The position numbers and the translations under genes were made by a program. A stretch of DNA of 64,000 nucleotides from Deltaproteobacteria bacterium GWC2_55_46 (GTDB lineage: Bacteria; Desulfobacterota; GWC2-55-46): positions 2,137,501 to 2,201,500 of the forward strand of contig LVEI03000001.1 of the NCBI GenBank assembly GCA_001595385.3, read 5' to 3'. Shown piece by piece: positions 1 to 8,461 of the stretch (position 1 is its first letter; each line of letters opens with the position of its first letter). The notes under the pieces were generated by a model. That model did not search any database. It was not told the DNA's origin and saw only the letters and a program-made list of their open reading frames with translations.

Positions 1-2
1 GC

Positions 3-689
3 CCTGAGATAAAAGAGGGTTTTCTTGAGGACTACATGATCATCTATGTCGAAGAGCTCGCCGGGGGGGTAAAACCCGCGGAGCTTCTCGAACAATACGA
101 CCCTTCGCGGCTGCTGCTCTATGAGTCGCGAAGCTTGAGCAGGTTTACCACCGAAGAGACACTCAAGAACAGCTTCAGCTACTACCCGGACGACCTTGTC
201 ATAGTCCACGTTGACAACGCCTTCATAATCGACCCTTCCGGGAGCTTTGACCTGCCCGACATACTGGAGTTCGCCAACGCCCAGATATTCGAGCTAAGGT
301 ATTACGACAGGGTCATAGACAAGGAGATGAACTGGATATACAAGCAGATATCCGGAAGGCGCGTGGTCTCTTTTTTGAGGCTCAGGGAGTATGAAAAGCT
401 CGCGAGAAGGCTCGTAAGGACCGTAACGGACATAACCGAGGTGACAGAGCGGGTCAATAATTCGCTCAAGGTCACGGAAGACATCTATTACGCGAGGATA
501 TACAGGACGTTCATGACGGTGCTCCGCAGCAGGGACTGGGAGACGAGCATAAAAGAGAAGCTCCAGACCGTTATGAACACCTATAACATGGTACACGACG
601 AGATATCGATAAGGCGTGCCTATATCATAGAGCTCGGCATACTCATCCTTATCGCCCTTGAAATGGTGCTTGCCTTTTACGTAAGGTAG
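3..689 (+). CDS. RMD1/DUF155-family membrane protein, C-terminal part (5' end outside window)
   Basis: The reading frame is already open at base 3 (P-E-I-K-E-G-F-L...) before the first Met at 36, so the true start most likely lies left of the window. The visible part is about 228 residues. It matches the RMD1/YagE (DUF155) pattern: a mixed alpha/beta region, a charged helical stretch around YEKLARRLVRTVTDITEVTE that looks coiled-coil, then YNMVHDEISIRRAYIIELG and one C-terminal transmembrane helix (about the last 20 residues) ending at the stop. Bacterial members have no settled function; the eukaryotic relatives are mitochondrial inner-membrane proteins. It would sit in the inner membrane as a tail-anchored protein. 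Family assignment is by eye and reasonably firm; function is unknown. Confidence 0.75.
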   Translation, partial: PEIKEGFLEDYMIIYVEELAGGVKPAELLEQYDPSRLLLYESRSLSRFTTEETLKNSFSYYPDDLVIVHVDNAFIIDPSGSFDLPDILEFANAQIFELRYYDRVIDKEMNWIYKQISGRRVVSFLRLREYEKLARRLVRTVTDITEVTERVNNSLKVTEDIYYARIYRTFMTVLRSRDWETSIKEKLQTVMNTYNMVHDEISIRRAYIIELGILILIALEMVLAFYVR

Positions 690-698
690 GACGCTGCG

Positions 699-821
699 CT
701 AAAGCCTTGCCTCCTTCTCCCCTTTCGCCAGGGCGGCTTTTTTCCTGAGCCCTTCTATCTTTTCGCCCCACTCCTGTGCCTGCCTCTCCTGCCGTTCCTG
801 GCAGCTTTTCTTTTTTTCCAT
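699..821 (-). CDS. Short coiled-coil peptide, possibly a truncated remnant
   Basis: A 40-residue, highly charged ORF starting MEKKKSCQERQERQAQEWGE and ending GEKEARL. The heptad-like spacing, W and KIEGLRKKAALAK resemble the first third of small coiled-coil proteins in Deltaproteobacteria-type genomes that normally run past 100 residues. The stop comes about where the first coil would continue, so it may be a decayed fragment. An in-frame ATG further upstream (884) would add 21 residues without family resemblance. No good Shine-Dalgarno is seen before either start. It is convergent with the RMD1 gene, with a 9-base gap. It could also be a chance ORF. Confidence 0.3.
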   Translation of the reverse strand: MEKKKSCQERQERQAQEWGEKIEGLRKKAALAKGEKEARL

Positions 822-957
822 CTGAGGGCGTCTTTTTGTGAAATGCTTATATATAAAGCATATATCCGCCTGATAAGAGGTCAAATAACGGGCGCGGTAT
901 TCCCGCCTCGCCTGCCCTCCCGATTGATTTCATCTGAATCTCTTATAGAATTGAAGT

Positions 958-2874
958 ATGGCTGATGAAAGAAAATACCCGGATGGCGTTGACAGGGGTT
1001 CCGGCTGGAAGGTGCTCATAGCCCTCATGCTATTCGGCGTTCTCATATACTTCTGGGGAGAGGCTGTCGATACCGGAGCGCAAGTCGAGAGGCAGAGGAT
1101 AACCTATACCGAGTTCAGGGGACAGCTCGACTCCGGCAACATCAGCTCCGTTACCATTAAAGGGCAGGAGGTCACAGGAGAGTTCAGGAAAACGGTGGAG
1201 GTAAAAGGGCCGGAGGGCGAAGGCAAAGCACCCGCGTCCGCTTTCCTGACCTACATGCCGCCTTTCCAGGGTGATGAAATAATAACGGAGCTTGCTAAAA
1301 ATGGGATATCGATCAACGTCGAGCCGGAAGCCGGGGGGTCGGCCCTCTGGCAGTTTGTAGTGCTCCTTCTGCCATGGGTGCTTATCATAGGGATATGGGT
1401 TCTTATAATCAGGAGGGTCCAGCAGGGGCAGGGAGGCGCTCAGCCAGGCCTGTTCAACTTCGGGCTCAGCAAGGCCAAGCTCTATAGCCTGAGGAAGTCG
1501 AGCGTCACCTTCAAGGACGTCGCCGGGCTCGAGAACGCCAAGGCGGAGCTTCAGGAGACGGTCGCCTTCCTGAAGAACCCGGCAAGGTTCACCATGTTAG
1601 GGGCGAAGATCCCGAAGGGCATTTTATTGGTAGGGCCTCCGGGCACCGGGAAGACGCTGCTCGCGAGGGCCACCGCCGGGGAGGCGGGAGTGCCCTTTTT
1701 CAGCATAAGCGCCTCCGAGTTCGTCGAGATGTTCGTGGGCGTTGGCGCCTCGAGGGTCAGGGACATGTTCAGGAAGGCAAGGGAGACGAAGCCCTCGATA
1801 ATATTCATAGACGAGATAGATTCAGTCGGCCGGGTGAGGGGGGCGGGCCTTGGCGGAGGGCATGACGAAAGGGAGCAGACCTTGAACCAGCTCCTGAGCG
1901 AGATGGACGGCTTCGAGCCGCACGAGGAGATAATCGTAGTAGCCGCCACCAACAGGCCGGACGTCCTCGACCCGGCGCTTCTGCGCCCCGGGCGCTTCGA
2001 CAGGCATATCGTCATAGACAGGCCCGGGTGGAAGGACAGAAAGACGATACTCGAGGTCCACTCGAGGAATAAGAGGCTCGCCCCGGACGTCGATCTGGAG
2101 AAGATCGGGAAGGGGACCCCCGGCATGACCGGGGCGGACCTTGAGAACCTCGCCAACGAGGCGGCGCTCGAGGCCGTAAAGAAGGGCAAGGAGAGGATAG
2201 AGATGATGGACTTCGAGGAGGCCAGGGACAGGGTCATAATGGGCTCCAAGAGGGAAGAGACCTTCTCTGAGGAAGAAAAAAGGATAACCGCGTACCACGA
2301 GGCGGGGCACGCGCTCGTCTCATGGGAGCTGCCGCACACCGACCCCATACATAAGGTCTCCATCATCCCCAGGGGCATGGCCCTGGGCGCGACCCAGTTC
2401 CTTCCTGAGGAGGACAGGCACTATTACCCCAAAAGCTACCTTGTAAACAGGCTCTGCGTGGCGCTCGCAGGCCGGGCGGCGGAAAAGCTCGTCTTCAGGG
2501 ACGTGAGCAGTGGTGCCAATGACGACCTGAAGAACGCCACCGCCCTCGCTGAGAAGATGGTGGCGCAGTGGGGGATGTCCGATAAGGTAGGCCCCATCAA
2601 CTTCGGCAGGGGCGAGGAGCATCCGTTCCTTGGCAGGGACATATCGGTTCAGAAGCGCTACAGCGAGTCTATGGCCTGGCTCATGGACCAGGAGATAAGG
2701 AGCCTTATCGTTAGCGCGGAAAGGAAGGCCGACGAGATATTGCTGAGGGACCGTGGTTCGCTCGAGGAACTGGCGGCCGCGCTCATCAAAGATGAATCGC
2801 TGGACAAGGATGAAGTGGAGGTCATACTGAGGAGGACCAAGGGGGTCGAGCCATTGAGGAAGATAGCCAACTGA
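958..2874 (+). CDS. ftsH: ATP-dependent zinc metalloprotease FtsH
   Basis: Inner-membrane AAA+ protease that unfolds and degrades membrane and short-lived cytosolic proteins as a hexamer. At 638 residues it has family length. Order of parts: TM1 (about 18-35), a small periplasmic domain, TM2 (about 130-151), the AAA module with Walker A GPPGTGKT (226-233), Walker B IIFIDEID (281-288) and second region of homology ATNRPDVLDPALLRPGRFDR, then the zinc site HEAGH (His447, Glu448, His451) and the C-terminal protease helices with GRAAEKL. All catalytic residues are present. It stands alone, with 69 bases to the flanking features upstream and about 100 bases before the next gene. The Shine-Dalgarno before the ATG is weak. 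Identification is secure. Confidence 0.97.
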   Translation: MADERKYPDGVDRGSGWKVLIALMLFGVLIYFWGEAVDTGAQVERQRITYTEFRGQLDSGNISSVTIKGQEVTGEFRKTVEVKGPEGEGKAPASAFLTYMPPFQGDEIITELAKNGISINVEPEAGGSALWQFVVLLLPWVLIIGIWVLIIRRVQQGQGGAQPGLFNFGLSKAKLYSLRKSSVTFKDVAGLENAKAELQETVAFLKNPARFTMLGAKIPKGILLVGPPGTGKTLLARATAGEAGVPFFSISASEFVEMFVGVGASRVRDMFRKARETKPSIIFIDEIDSVGRVRGAGLGGGHDEREQTLNQLLSEMDGFEPHEEIIVVAATNRPDVLDPALLRPGRFDRHIVIDRPGWKDRKTILEVHSRNKRLAPDVDLEKIGKGTPGMTGADLENLANEAALEAVKKGKERIEMMDFEEARDRVIMGSKREETFSEEEKRITAYHEAGHALVSWELPHTDPIHKVSIIPRGMALGATQFLPEEDRHYYPKSYLVNRLCVALAGRAAEKLVFRDVSSGANDDLKNATALAEKMVAQWGMSDKVGPINFGRGEEHPFLGRDISVQKRYSESMAWLMDQEIRSLIVSAERKADEILLRDRGSLEELAAALIKDESLDKDEVEVILRRTKGVEPLRKIAN

Positions 2875-2973
2875 CAGGATAGTCGATAAAACACCCTGCC
2901 CGAAACCCATCTCTTGCTTTTACCCCGGCCATTCGATTATAATGCCTGAAATTATCGTTGCCAGGCCCACGGT

Positions 2974-3627
2974 ATGAAGAAGACCACTATTTTTATCGCA
3001 GACGACCACCCTGTCATAAGGAACGGCATCAAGTCCGTCCTGCCTCCGGGTGAATTCGATATCGTAGGAGAGGCCGATAACGGGGCAGCGGCCCTCAAGG
3101 GTATAGCCGCGCTCAAGCCCGATATCGCCATCCTCGACATCACCATGCCCGGCCTCGACGGCATATCGGCGACCAAGAGGATATCGGAGGATTTCCCCGA
3201 TACCAGGGTGATTATCCTTTCGATGCACGCCGACATCTCCAGGCCCATAGAGGCCTTCAGGGCCGGGGCGCTCGGCTACGTGCTGAAGGATTCCGACCCC
3301 AGAGAGCTCCTGAGCGCCGTAGAAAAGGTCCGCGCCGGCAGCAAGTACGCAAGCCCCGCCGTCACCGAGGATCTATTGAACGATTTCGTGGACGTCATCA
3401 AGAAGGACCAGGGGCAGGACCCCTTCGATACCCTCTCCCAGAGGGAAAAAGAGATATTGAAGCATATAGCGGACGGCTCGACCAGCAGGGAGATCGCCGA
3501 GAAGCTCTTTATCTCTCTTGCCACCGTTAAAAGCCACAGGAACAATATAATGAAGAAGCTTAAGGTGCACGACATGGCGAGCCTCATAAAGACCGCCATC
3601 AGAAAAGGGATAGTCCACACGGATTAG
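2974..3627 (+). CDS. NarL/FixJ-type response regulator
   Basis: Two-component transcription regulator of 217 residues. The N-terminal receiver starts TTIFIADDHPVIRNG, has the acidic pair, phospho-acceptor Asp55 in LDITMPGLDG, and the conserved Lys in YVLKDSDP. The C-terminal LuxR-type helix-turn-helix (about 150-210) contains LSQREKEILKHIADGSTSRE and FISLATVKSHRNNIMKKL. It should bind DNA as a dimer after phosphorylation. No cognate histidine kinase lies beside it, so its partner must be elsewhere, or possibly the hybrid kinase at 14.1-16.8 kb. Family call firm; target genes unknown. Confidence 0.92.
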   Translation: MKKTTIFIADDHPVIRNGIKSVLPPGEFDIVGEADNGAAALKGIAALKPDIAILDITMPGLDGISATKRISEDFPDTRVIILSMHADISRPIEAFRAGALGYVLKDSDPRELLSAVEKVRAGSKYASPAVTEDLLNDFVDVIKKDQGQDPFDTLSQREKEILKHIADGSTSREIAEKLFISLATVKSHRNNIMKKLKVHDMASLIKTAIRKGIVHTD

Positions 3628-3801
3628 CCTTCGACTCAACCTTCTGCGCAAAACTTCCTCAATCCATCGCATTACCCCAGATTCATCTCATTTTCCGGCT
3701 AAATTAAACTTATATCACTATTATCCAGCGGCCGCGTCTGTCCGATAATGATTACAAGAGGCGCATCCGTATTAAGCTTGACTCGCGATTTGGAGATCCC
3801 C

Positions 3802-4206
3802 GTGAAAGTACTCGTGGTCGCGAAAGAGCATTCATTGAGGTCCATGGTCAGCTGCTTCCTCGCTCTTTTATATCCGGAGGTGAGGGAGGCGGCAGACTTG
3901 AGCGGCGTATGGAGGGTCTTAAGTTCCGGCTTCCTGCCGGAGATCATCGTGGCCGGTTATGAGAGGCCAGGGGCCGAAGAGGAGGCGCTTTTCAGGTCGA
4001 TGAGGAACCTCCAGGCGCTCCGGCGAGTGCCTATACTGGTGATGGCCCCGGTCGATTGCATGGACAGGCGCATGGAATGGAGAAAGGCCGGGGCGACCTG
4101 CTGGATAGAAAGGCCTTTCAGCTCGAAAGAGCTTCTCGAGATCATGGGCATGGTCGTCTTTAATAATGCCGATAAAAGGAGCGTTGATGAACTGGCAGTC
4201 GATTAA
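3802..4206 (+). CDS. Degenerate receiver-domain (pseudo-receiver) protein
   Basis: A single CheY-like fold of about 134 residues: VKVLVVAKEHSLRSMVSCFL (beta1/alpha1), EIIVAGYERPG where a phospho-acceptor loop should be, PILVMAP, GATCWIERPFSSKELLE. The usual acidic pair after beta1 is A-K, the phosphorylation Asp is replaced by Ala-Gly, and the Lys-Pro of beta5 is Arg-Pro, so normal phospho-transfer is unlikely. I chose the GTG at 3802 because GGAG lies 7 bases before it and the domain begins there; an in-frame ATG at 3748 has no ribosome site. The 3' end overlaps the next gene by 20 bases, implying translational coupling with the chemoreceptor. It probably acts by protein-protein contact in that signalling unit (inference). 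Confidence 0.65.
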   Translation: MKVLVVAKEHSLRSMVSCFLALLYPEVREAADLSGVWRVLSSGFLPEIIVAGYERPGAEEEALFRSMRNLQALRRVPILVMAPVDCMDRRMEWRKAGATCWIERPFSSKELLEIMGMVVFNNADKRSVDELAVD

Positions 4207-6151
4207 GACAAGGCTCATGGGAAGCTACACGGTCCTGCTCGCGCTTTTTCTCCTGCAGATGCCGGTTGTCTACTGGGTAGTTAGCGGGATGGGGCAGAAA
4301 TACTCCCAGGTGGACGAGGCAGGCTCTCTAAGAAAGAAGGCCGTGGAGATAACCGAGCTCTTGAGCAGGCATGTGGCCACAGGTAACGCCGCCCTCGAAA
4401 AGGCGTTCCATGAGAGGAAGGCCGAGTTTGGCGATACCATAGGGGCGTTGAGGAACGGCGGAGAGGCTGTGCCCGCGCTAAAGGGGCAGGACCTTGTCGA
4501 GAAGCTCGACAGCCTTGAGATGAGATGGACGGAGATGTCCGTTTCGCTGGACAGGGCTATGGAGTACGGCAGGACCGTGCGCGAGTCCAAGTCGAAGATA
4601 AAGGACTCCACCTCACGGATGGTCGAGGAGATGGGCCGTGTGTCGCCGGCTGGCAATGCCGGGGTCCTGAGGCTCGGCTACCTCTTCGAGCTCTATCTCT
4701 CCTCCCAGATGGAAAAGGAGAGCATCTACATAGACATGAAAAAGGAAGCAGCCGCGCTCGACGCGGCGCTCAAGAACAGGCCCCTGGACAGCCAATGGCA
4801 GGAGCACAAAGGCGTCCTCCTTGCCGGGGTCGCCTCAGAGGACAAGTACAACGGAGAGCTTATGCTCATCCATGAAAGGCACATGCCGGATGTCGTCGCC
4901 GCCGGCAACGCCCTTACGAAGCTCATAGCGGAGCGGGCACGGTCAACGGCCATGAAGGGGCTGGCGGCGCTTGCCCTGCCGGCTGTCGCCCTCGGCGGCC
5001 TCACGGTCTTTTTCATGCTCCTCGCGAGGTACCATATACTCGACCCGATAATGGAGATAAAGAGGTCTGTCGAGGATTTCTCCAGGGGGGCGCTGGATAG
5101 CAGGTCAAACGTGAAAGTGAGCTTCCTGGGGCGCGAGATGAACGACGAGATCGCAAGCTTGAGCGTGAGCGTCAACAGGATGTCGGAGCGCGTCTCCGGC
5201 GTAATAGAAAAGATATCCGCTACGTCAGTAGACCTGGCAGCTGCCTCCGAGGAGCTTTCAGCCACTTCGGGGCGGATATCCGAAGGCGCCCGGATGCAAT
5301 CGGGGCAGACCACTCACGCCGCGACAGCCATGGAAGAGATGAGCGCCACTGTCCTGGAGGTAGCGCGGAACTCCCAGCAGGCCTCTATCGACGCGAGAAA
5401 GACCAGAGAGATAGCCGCCAAGGGAGGACAGGTCGTGCATGAGGCCATAGCAGCCATGAAGGACGTGGCGGAAGCCACGTCCGTGTCGGCGGGGACGATA
5501 AAGAAGCTCGGGGCGAGCTCCGAGGAGATAGGCACGATAGTATCGGTTATAAACGATATCGCGGACCAGACCAACCTCCTCGCGCTCAACGCAGCCATAG
5601 AGGCGGCGAGGGCCGGAGAGCAGGGCAGGGGTTTCGCGGTAGTCGCCGACGAGGTGAGAAAGCTCGCCGAAAGGACGACCAGGGCCACCAAGGAGATAAG
5701 CGTCATGATCCAATCGATACAGGATGAGACATCCAGGGCGGTCTCGGCCATGAACGAAGGCACCGGGAAGGTCGAAAACGGTCTTAAGCTCGCGAACGAG
5801 GCCGGCCAGGCCCTCAAGGACATAGTCTCCGGGGTCGAGACGGTCACTGACATGATAGGCCAGATAGCCACCTCGGCTGAAGAGCAGAGCGCCACCACGG
5901 CGGAGATAACCAGGAGCATGGACTCCATCGCCGATGTCTCCAGGACGAGCGTTACGTCCATAGGAGAGGTCGAGAAGGCGACAGGCGAGCTGATGGTCTT
6001 TGCCGCGGAGTTGAAGGAGCTTATAAACGGCTTCAGGAGCGCGCAAGGTGATAACGACAAAATTGACGCCCCCGTCAGGGCTGAAGCGAGACTTCGTTTA
6101 ATCCATACTTCCAGCCGTAAAACAAAACCTGCCTATACCTCGAAAGCGTAG
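4187..6151 (+). CDS. Methyl-accepting chemotaxis protein (chemoreceptor 1)
   Basis: Transmembrane chemoreceptor of 654 residues. TM1 is at about 11-32, then a large periplasmic all-helical sensor (four-helix-bundle type, about 35-255), TM2 at about 258-281, a HAMP linker (ARYHILDPIMEIKRSVEDF onward), and the cytoplasmic signalling helices with the conserved tip beginning at Asp457 (DIADQTNLLALNAAIEAARA and GFAVVADEVRKLAERTT). The tip binds CheW and CheA. The ATG at 4187 has AAGGAG six bases upstream; the ATG at 4166 has no such site. It overlaps the degenerate receiver gene and is separated from cheW by a terminator-like hairpin plus about 330 bases, so it may be co-opted by the cluster rather than cotranscribed with it. 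Confidence 0.93.
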   Translation: MNWQSIKTRLMGSYTVLLALFLLQMPVVYWVVSGMGQKYSQVDEAGSLRKKAVEITELLSRHVATGNAALEKAFHERKAEFGDTIGALRNGGEAVPALKGQDLVEKLDSLEMRWTEMSVSLDRAMEYGRTVRESKSKIKDSTSRMVEEMGRVSPAGNAGVLRLGYLFELYLSSQMEKESIYIDMKKEAAALDAALKNRPLDSQWQEHKGVLLAGVASEDKYNGELMLIHERHMPDVVAAGNALTKLIAERARSTAMKGLAALALPAVALGGLTVFFMLLARYHILDPIMEIKRSVEDFSRGALDSRSNVKVSFLGREMNDEIASLSVSVNRMSERVSGVIEKISATSVDLAAASEELSATSGRISEGARMQSGQTTHAATAMEEMSATVLEVARNSQQASIDARKTREIAAKGGQVVHEAIAAMKDVAEATSVSAGTIKKLGASSEEIGTIVSVINDIADQTNLLALNAAIEAARAGEQGRGFAVVADEVRKLAERTTRATKEISVMIQSIQDETSRAVSAMNEGTGKVENGLKLANEAGQALKDIVSGVETVTDMIGQIATSAEEQSATTAEITRSMDSIADVSRTSVTSIGEVEKATGELMVFAAELKELINGFRSAQGDNDKIDAPVRAEARLRLIHTSSRKTKPAYTSKA

Positions 6152-6184
6152 TTGCCTCCTGCGCTTCAGGAGGATCAAACCCGC

Positions 6185-6216
6185 CGCCCCCCGTCCATCG
6201 GGGGGCGTACCTGCTT
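6185..6216 (+). terminator. GC hairpin behind chemoreceptor 1
   Basis: A perfect 9-bp stem (arms 6185-6193 and 6199-6207, five-base loop TCCAT) made of C6 against G6, followed by GTACCTGCTTTTTGG. The T run is short and displaced, so termination may be partial. It lies 33 bases behind the receptor stop codon. Confidence 0.6.
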
Positions 6217-6528
6217 TTTGGCCTGTTCACTTCCTCAATCCTTTCCACGTACAAACCCCCGGATCTATGCTCTTCCTCTGCTCCGCCACCCCCGGCAAAA
6301 GGCCTGAACCGGGGGAAGTGATTCATTTTGTTGAAATTTTTTCGTATTTAGGATATAGAAAAGGTATTCAGATAATCCTACAGGCGGCGGAACTGTGGTC
6401 ATTGCGAAGTTGCGGCGTTGGGATTCCCGTCTCTATAACTATCTTGGAGACCTTCGTAGCAAAAAACGTTTCTCGCATGATAATAATAGACTTTCAGCAT
6501 CCGCTAAAGCATATAAAAGGATCTTTCG
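6217..6528. other. Non-coding stretch before cheW
   Basis: About 310 bases between the hairpin and cheW. It holds another GC hairpin (CCCCCGG ... CCGGGGG, about 6283-6316) and an AT-rich zone 6325-6370 that could hold a promoter. I looked for cyclic di-GMP riboswitch consensus blocks and did not see them. Short open frames here have no ribosome site and no recognisable sequence. Confidence 0.4.
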
Positions 6529-7002
6529 ATGGTTGACCCGGATAGACTTGTCTGCTTTACCATTGACGACCTCGTCCTCGCCCTGCCCCTCGAAAAAGTC
6601 GAAAGAGTAATGCCTTCGGTAAGGCTTACGCCCCTGCCGAATGCCCCTCAAGCCGTACTCGGTATCCTGGACCTCCGGGGCAAGGTCATCCCTGTATTCG
6701 ATATCCGCGCGCGCTTCGGAAAGCCCTGGCGCGAGATCTCCCTGGGCGAGCAGATACTCATAGCCGCCGCGTCGAAGAGGACTGTGGCGATGGTCGTCGA
6801 TGAGGCCAGGGGCGTAATCGATTGCGAGCCAGGGAGCATCACGGCGTCAGTAGAGGTTCTGCCAGGGCTTGAGCACATCCGCGGTGTGGCGAAGCACGCG
6901 AGCGGGATGATAGTCATACAGGATATAGACAGGTTTCTCTCCATCGAAGAGGAACGTCAGCTCGACGGCGCCCTCGAAGGGATGGAAAGGAAAAATGGGT
7001 AG
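6529..7002 (+). CDS. cheW: CheW-like coupling protein (WspB-like position)
   Basis: Scaffold protein of 157 residues joining chemoreceptors to the CheA kinase. It is one CheW domain: LVCFTIDDLVLALPLEKVER, LTPLPNAPQAVLGILDLRGK, VIPVFDIRARFG, then AMVVDEARGVIDCE. Start ATG 6529 has AAAGGA about eight bases upstream. It opens the compact run cheW-cheR-cheW-mcp-cheA-cheB, and its stop overlaps the cheR start by 8 bases. The order CheW, CheR-TPR, second CheW, CheA-REC, CheB corresponds to WspB-C-D-E-F. Family call firm; Wsp orthology inferred from order and architecture. Confidence 0.92.
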   Translation: MVDPDRLVCFTIDDLVLALPLEKVERVMPSVRLTPLPNAPQAVLGILDLRGKVIPVFDIRARFGKPWREISLGEQILIAAASKRTVAMVVDEARGVIDCEPGSITASVEVLPGLEHIRGVAKHASGMIVIQDIDRFLSIEEERQLDGALEGMERKNG

Positions 7003-8461
7003 AATACCTGAGCAGATCCTCCAGGAGCTTAATAACTTCATCTCCTCTTTCATGGGGCTCCATTTCACCGAGAGCCGCCTCCAGGACCTGGAGCGCGCCA
7101 TATCGGCGGTCTCGCGGGACTTTGGCTTCGAGAGCGAAATGGAGCTCGTAAGATGGATCATCTCAGGGCCGCCGGAAAGGGAGAAGGTCGAAAGGCTCGC
7201 AGCCTACCTGACCGTGGGAGAGACCTATTTTTTCAGGGACAGGGCCTCGTTCAAGGCCCTTGAGGCCGATATAGTGCCGGAGCTTCTGAGGGCGAGAGAG
7301 GCCGCCCGGCGGATCAGGGTCTGGAGCGCAGGCTGCTCGACCGGTGAAGAGCCCTATTCGATAGCGATACTCCTTTCGAGGCTCGTCCCGGACCGTGAAA
7401 ACTGGAACATCAGCATACTCGCTACTGACATCAACCCGGCGGCCCTGAGGAAGGCTCAGGAAGGCGTCTATACCGACTGGTCCTTCAGGGATACGCCGGT
7501 GTGGCTCAAGGAAAGATATTTCATCAAGGAGAGGGGTGGCGCCTACAGGATAGACCCGGCCATAGGCAGGATGGTGACTTTTTCGTACCTGAACCTGGCG
7601 GAAGACGCCTATCCGTCGCTCCTCAATAATACCAACGCTATAGACATCCTCTTTTGCCGCAATGTGATGATGTATTTCTCGAACGAGGTAGCCGGGAGGG
7701 TGATGCGCGGTTTTCACAATTGCGTAGTTGACGACGGGTGGCTTCTCATGAGCCCGGCTGAGGCCATAAGGTCGATTGCCAACCTTTTTACGCCAGAGAC
7801 CAGGAATGGGGCCATCTTCTACCGGAAGGCAGAGGCGCCAAAGCGCCCCCGCCTGACGTTATTCAGGGAGGAACCGGTCTTCCATCCTGTACCCGCACCC
7901 TCTATCAAGCCTGTTTTGGTGCAGGTTCCTCCGGCGCCACAGGCGCTTCGCCCTGAGGCAAGGGGCTACGATGAGGCCGAGAAGGACTATCACCGGGGCA
8001 TGTACGCCCGCGCGGCTGCGATACTCGAACAGACGGCTCTGGGGGCGGGGCTCGACGAGAGGGGTATGCTCCTTCTCGCCAGGGCCTATGCCAATCAGGG
8101 CAGGCTTGACGAGGCCGCCACATGGTGCGAAAAGGCATTGAGGCAGGACATATTCAACGCGGCGGCTCACTTCCTCTTTTCAACGATAATGCTCGAACAG
8201 GGCAGGGGTGAAGAGGCGGTCAAGGGGCTTGAAAAGGCCATCTACCTCGACCAGGACTTCATAATAGCGCACTTTGTGCTCGGGAACCTCCTTGCGTCGC
8301 AAGGGCGCTCTCAGGCATCCGAAAGGCATTACAGGGTAGCGCTTAAGCTGCTCGGCGCCCTGCCTGAAGAACAGGCCATTGACGCCTCTGACGGCATTAT
8401 GGCAGGCAGGCTTAAAGAGATCATAACCATGGCGCTCGATGGAGGTACAGTTGGCAGGTAA
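6995..8461 (+). CDS. cheR: CheR-type chemoreceptor methyltransferase with TPR tail (WspC-like)
   Basis: SAM-dependent methyltransferase that methylates glutamates on chemoreceptors. The all-alpha N-terminal subdomain contains LTVGETYFFRD, the SAM-binding loop is RVWSAGCSTGEEPYSIA (about 108-124), and FCRNVMMYF is the conserved catalytic-domain strand. After a Pro-rich linker (about 285-325) there are at least three TPR units between about 330 and 480, the layout of WspC and similar CheR-TPR fusions rather than plain CheR (about 280 residues). The start overlaps cheW, and the stop overlaps the next cheW region. The TPR part may dock it to the receptor array. Total 488 residues. Confidence 0.93.
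   Translation: MGRIPEQILQELNNFISSFMGLHFTESRLQDLERAISAVSRDFGFESEMELVRWIISGPPEREKVERLAAYLTVGETYFFRDRASFKALEADIVPELLRAREAARRIRVWSAGCSTGEEPYSIAILLSRLVPDRENWNISILATDINPAALRKAQEGVYTDWSFRDTPVWLKERYFIKERGGAYRIDPAIGRMVTFSYLNLAEDAYPSLLNNTNAIDILFCRNVMMYFSNEVAGRVMRGFHNCVVDDGWLLMSPAEAIRSIANLFTPETRNGAIFYRKAEAPKRPRLTLFREEPVFHPVPAPSIKPVLVQVPPAPQALRPEARGYDEAEKDYHRGMYARAAAILEQTALGAGLDERGMLLLARAYANQGRLDEAATWCEKALRQDIFNAAAHFLFSTIMLEQGRGEEAVKGLEKAIYLDQDFIIAHFVLGNLLASQGRSQASERHYRVALKLLGALPEEQAIDASDGIMAGRLKEIITMALDGGTVGR

Noticed and set aside
5258-6060. Long minus-strand frames opposite chemoreceptor 1
   Set aside because: No motifs; explained by the GC-rich third positions of the receptor gene.
6217-6528. Cyclic di-GMP riboswitch upstream of cheW
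   Set aside because: A tempting place given Wsp-like genes, but the conserved GEMM blocks are absent; only simple GC hairpins are seen.
6267-6536. Open frame of 89 codons between chemoreceptor 1 and cheW
   Set aside because: No ribosome site, mixed composition, and it runs into the real cheW start.
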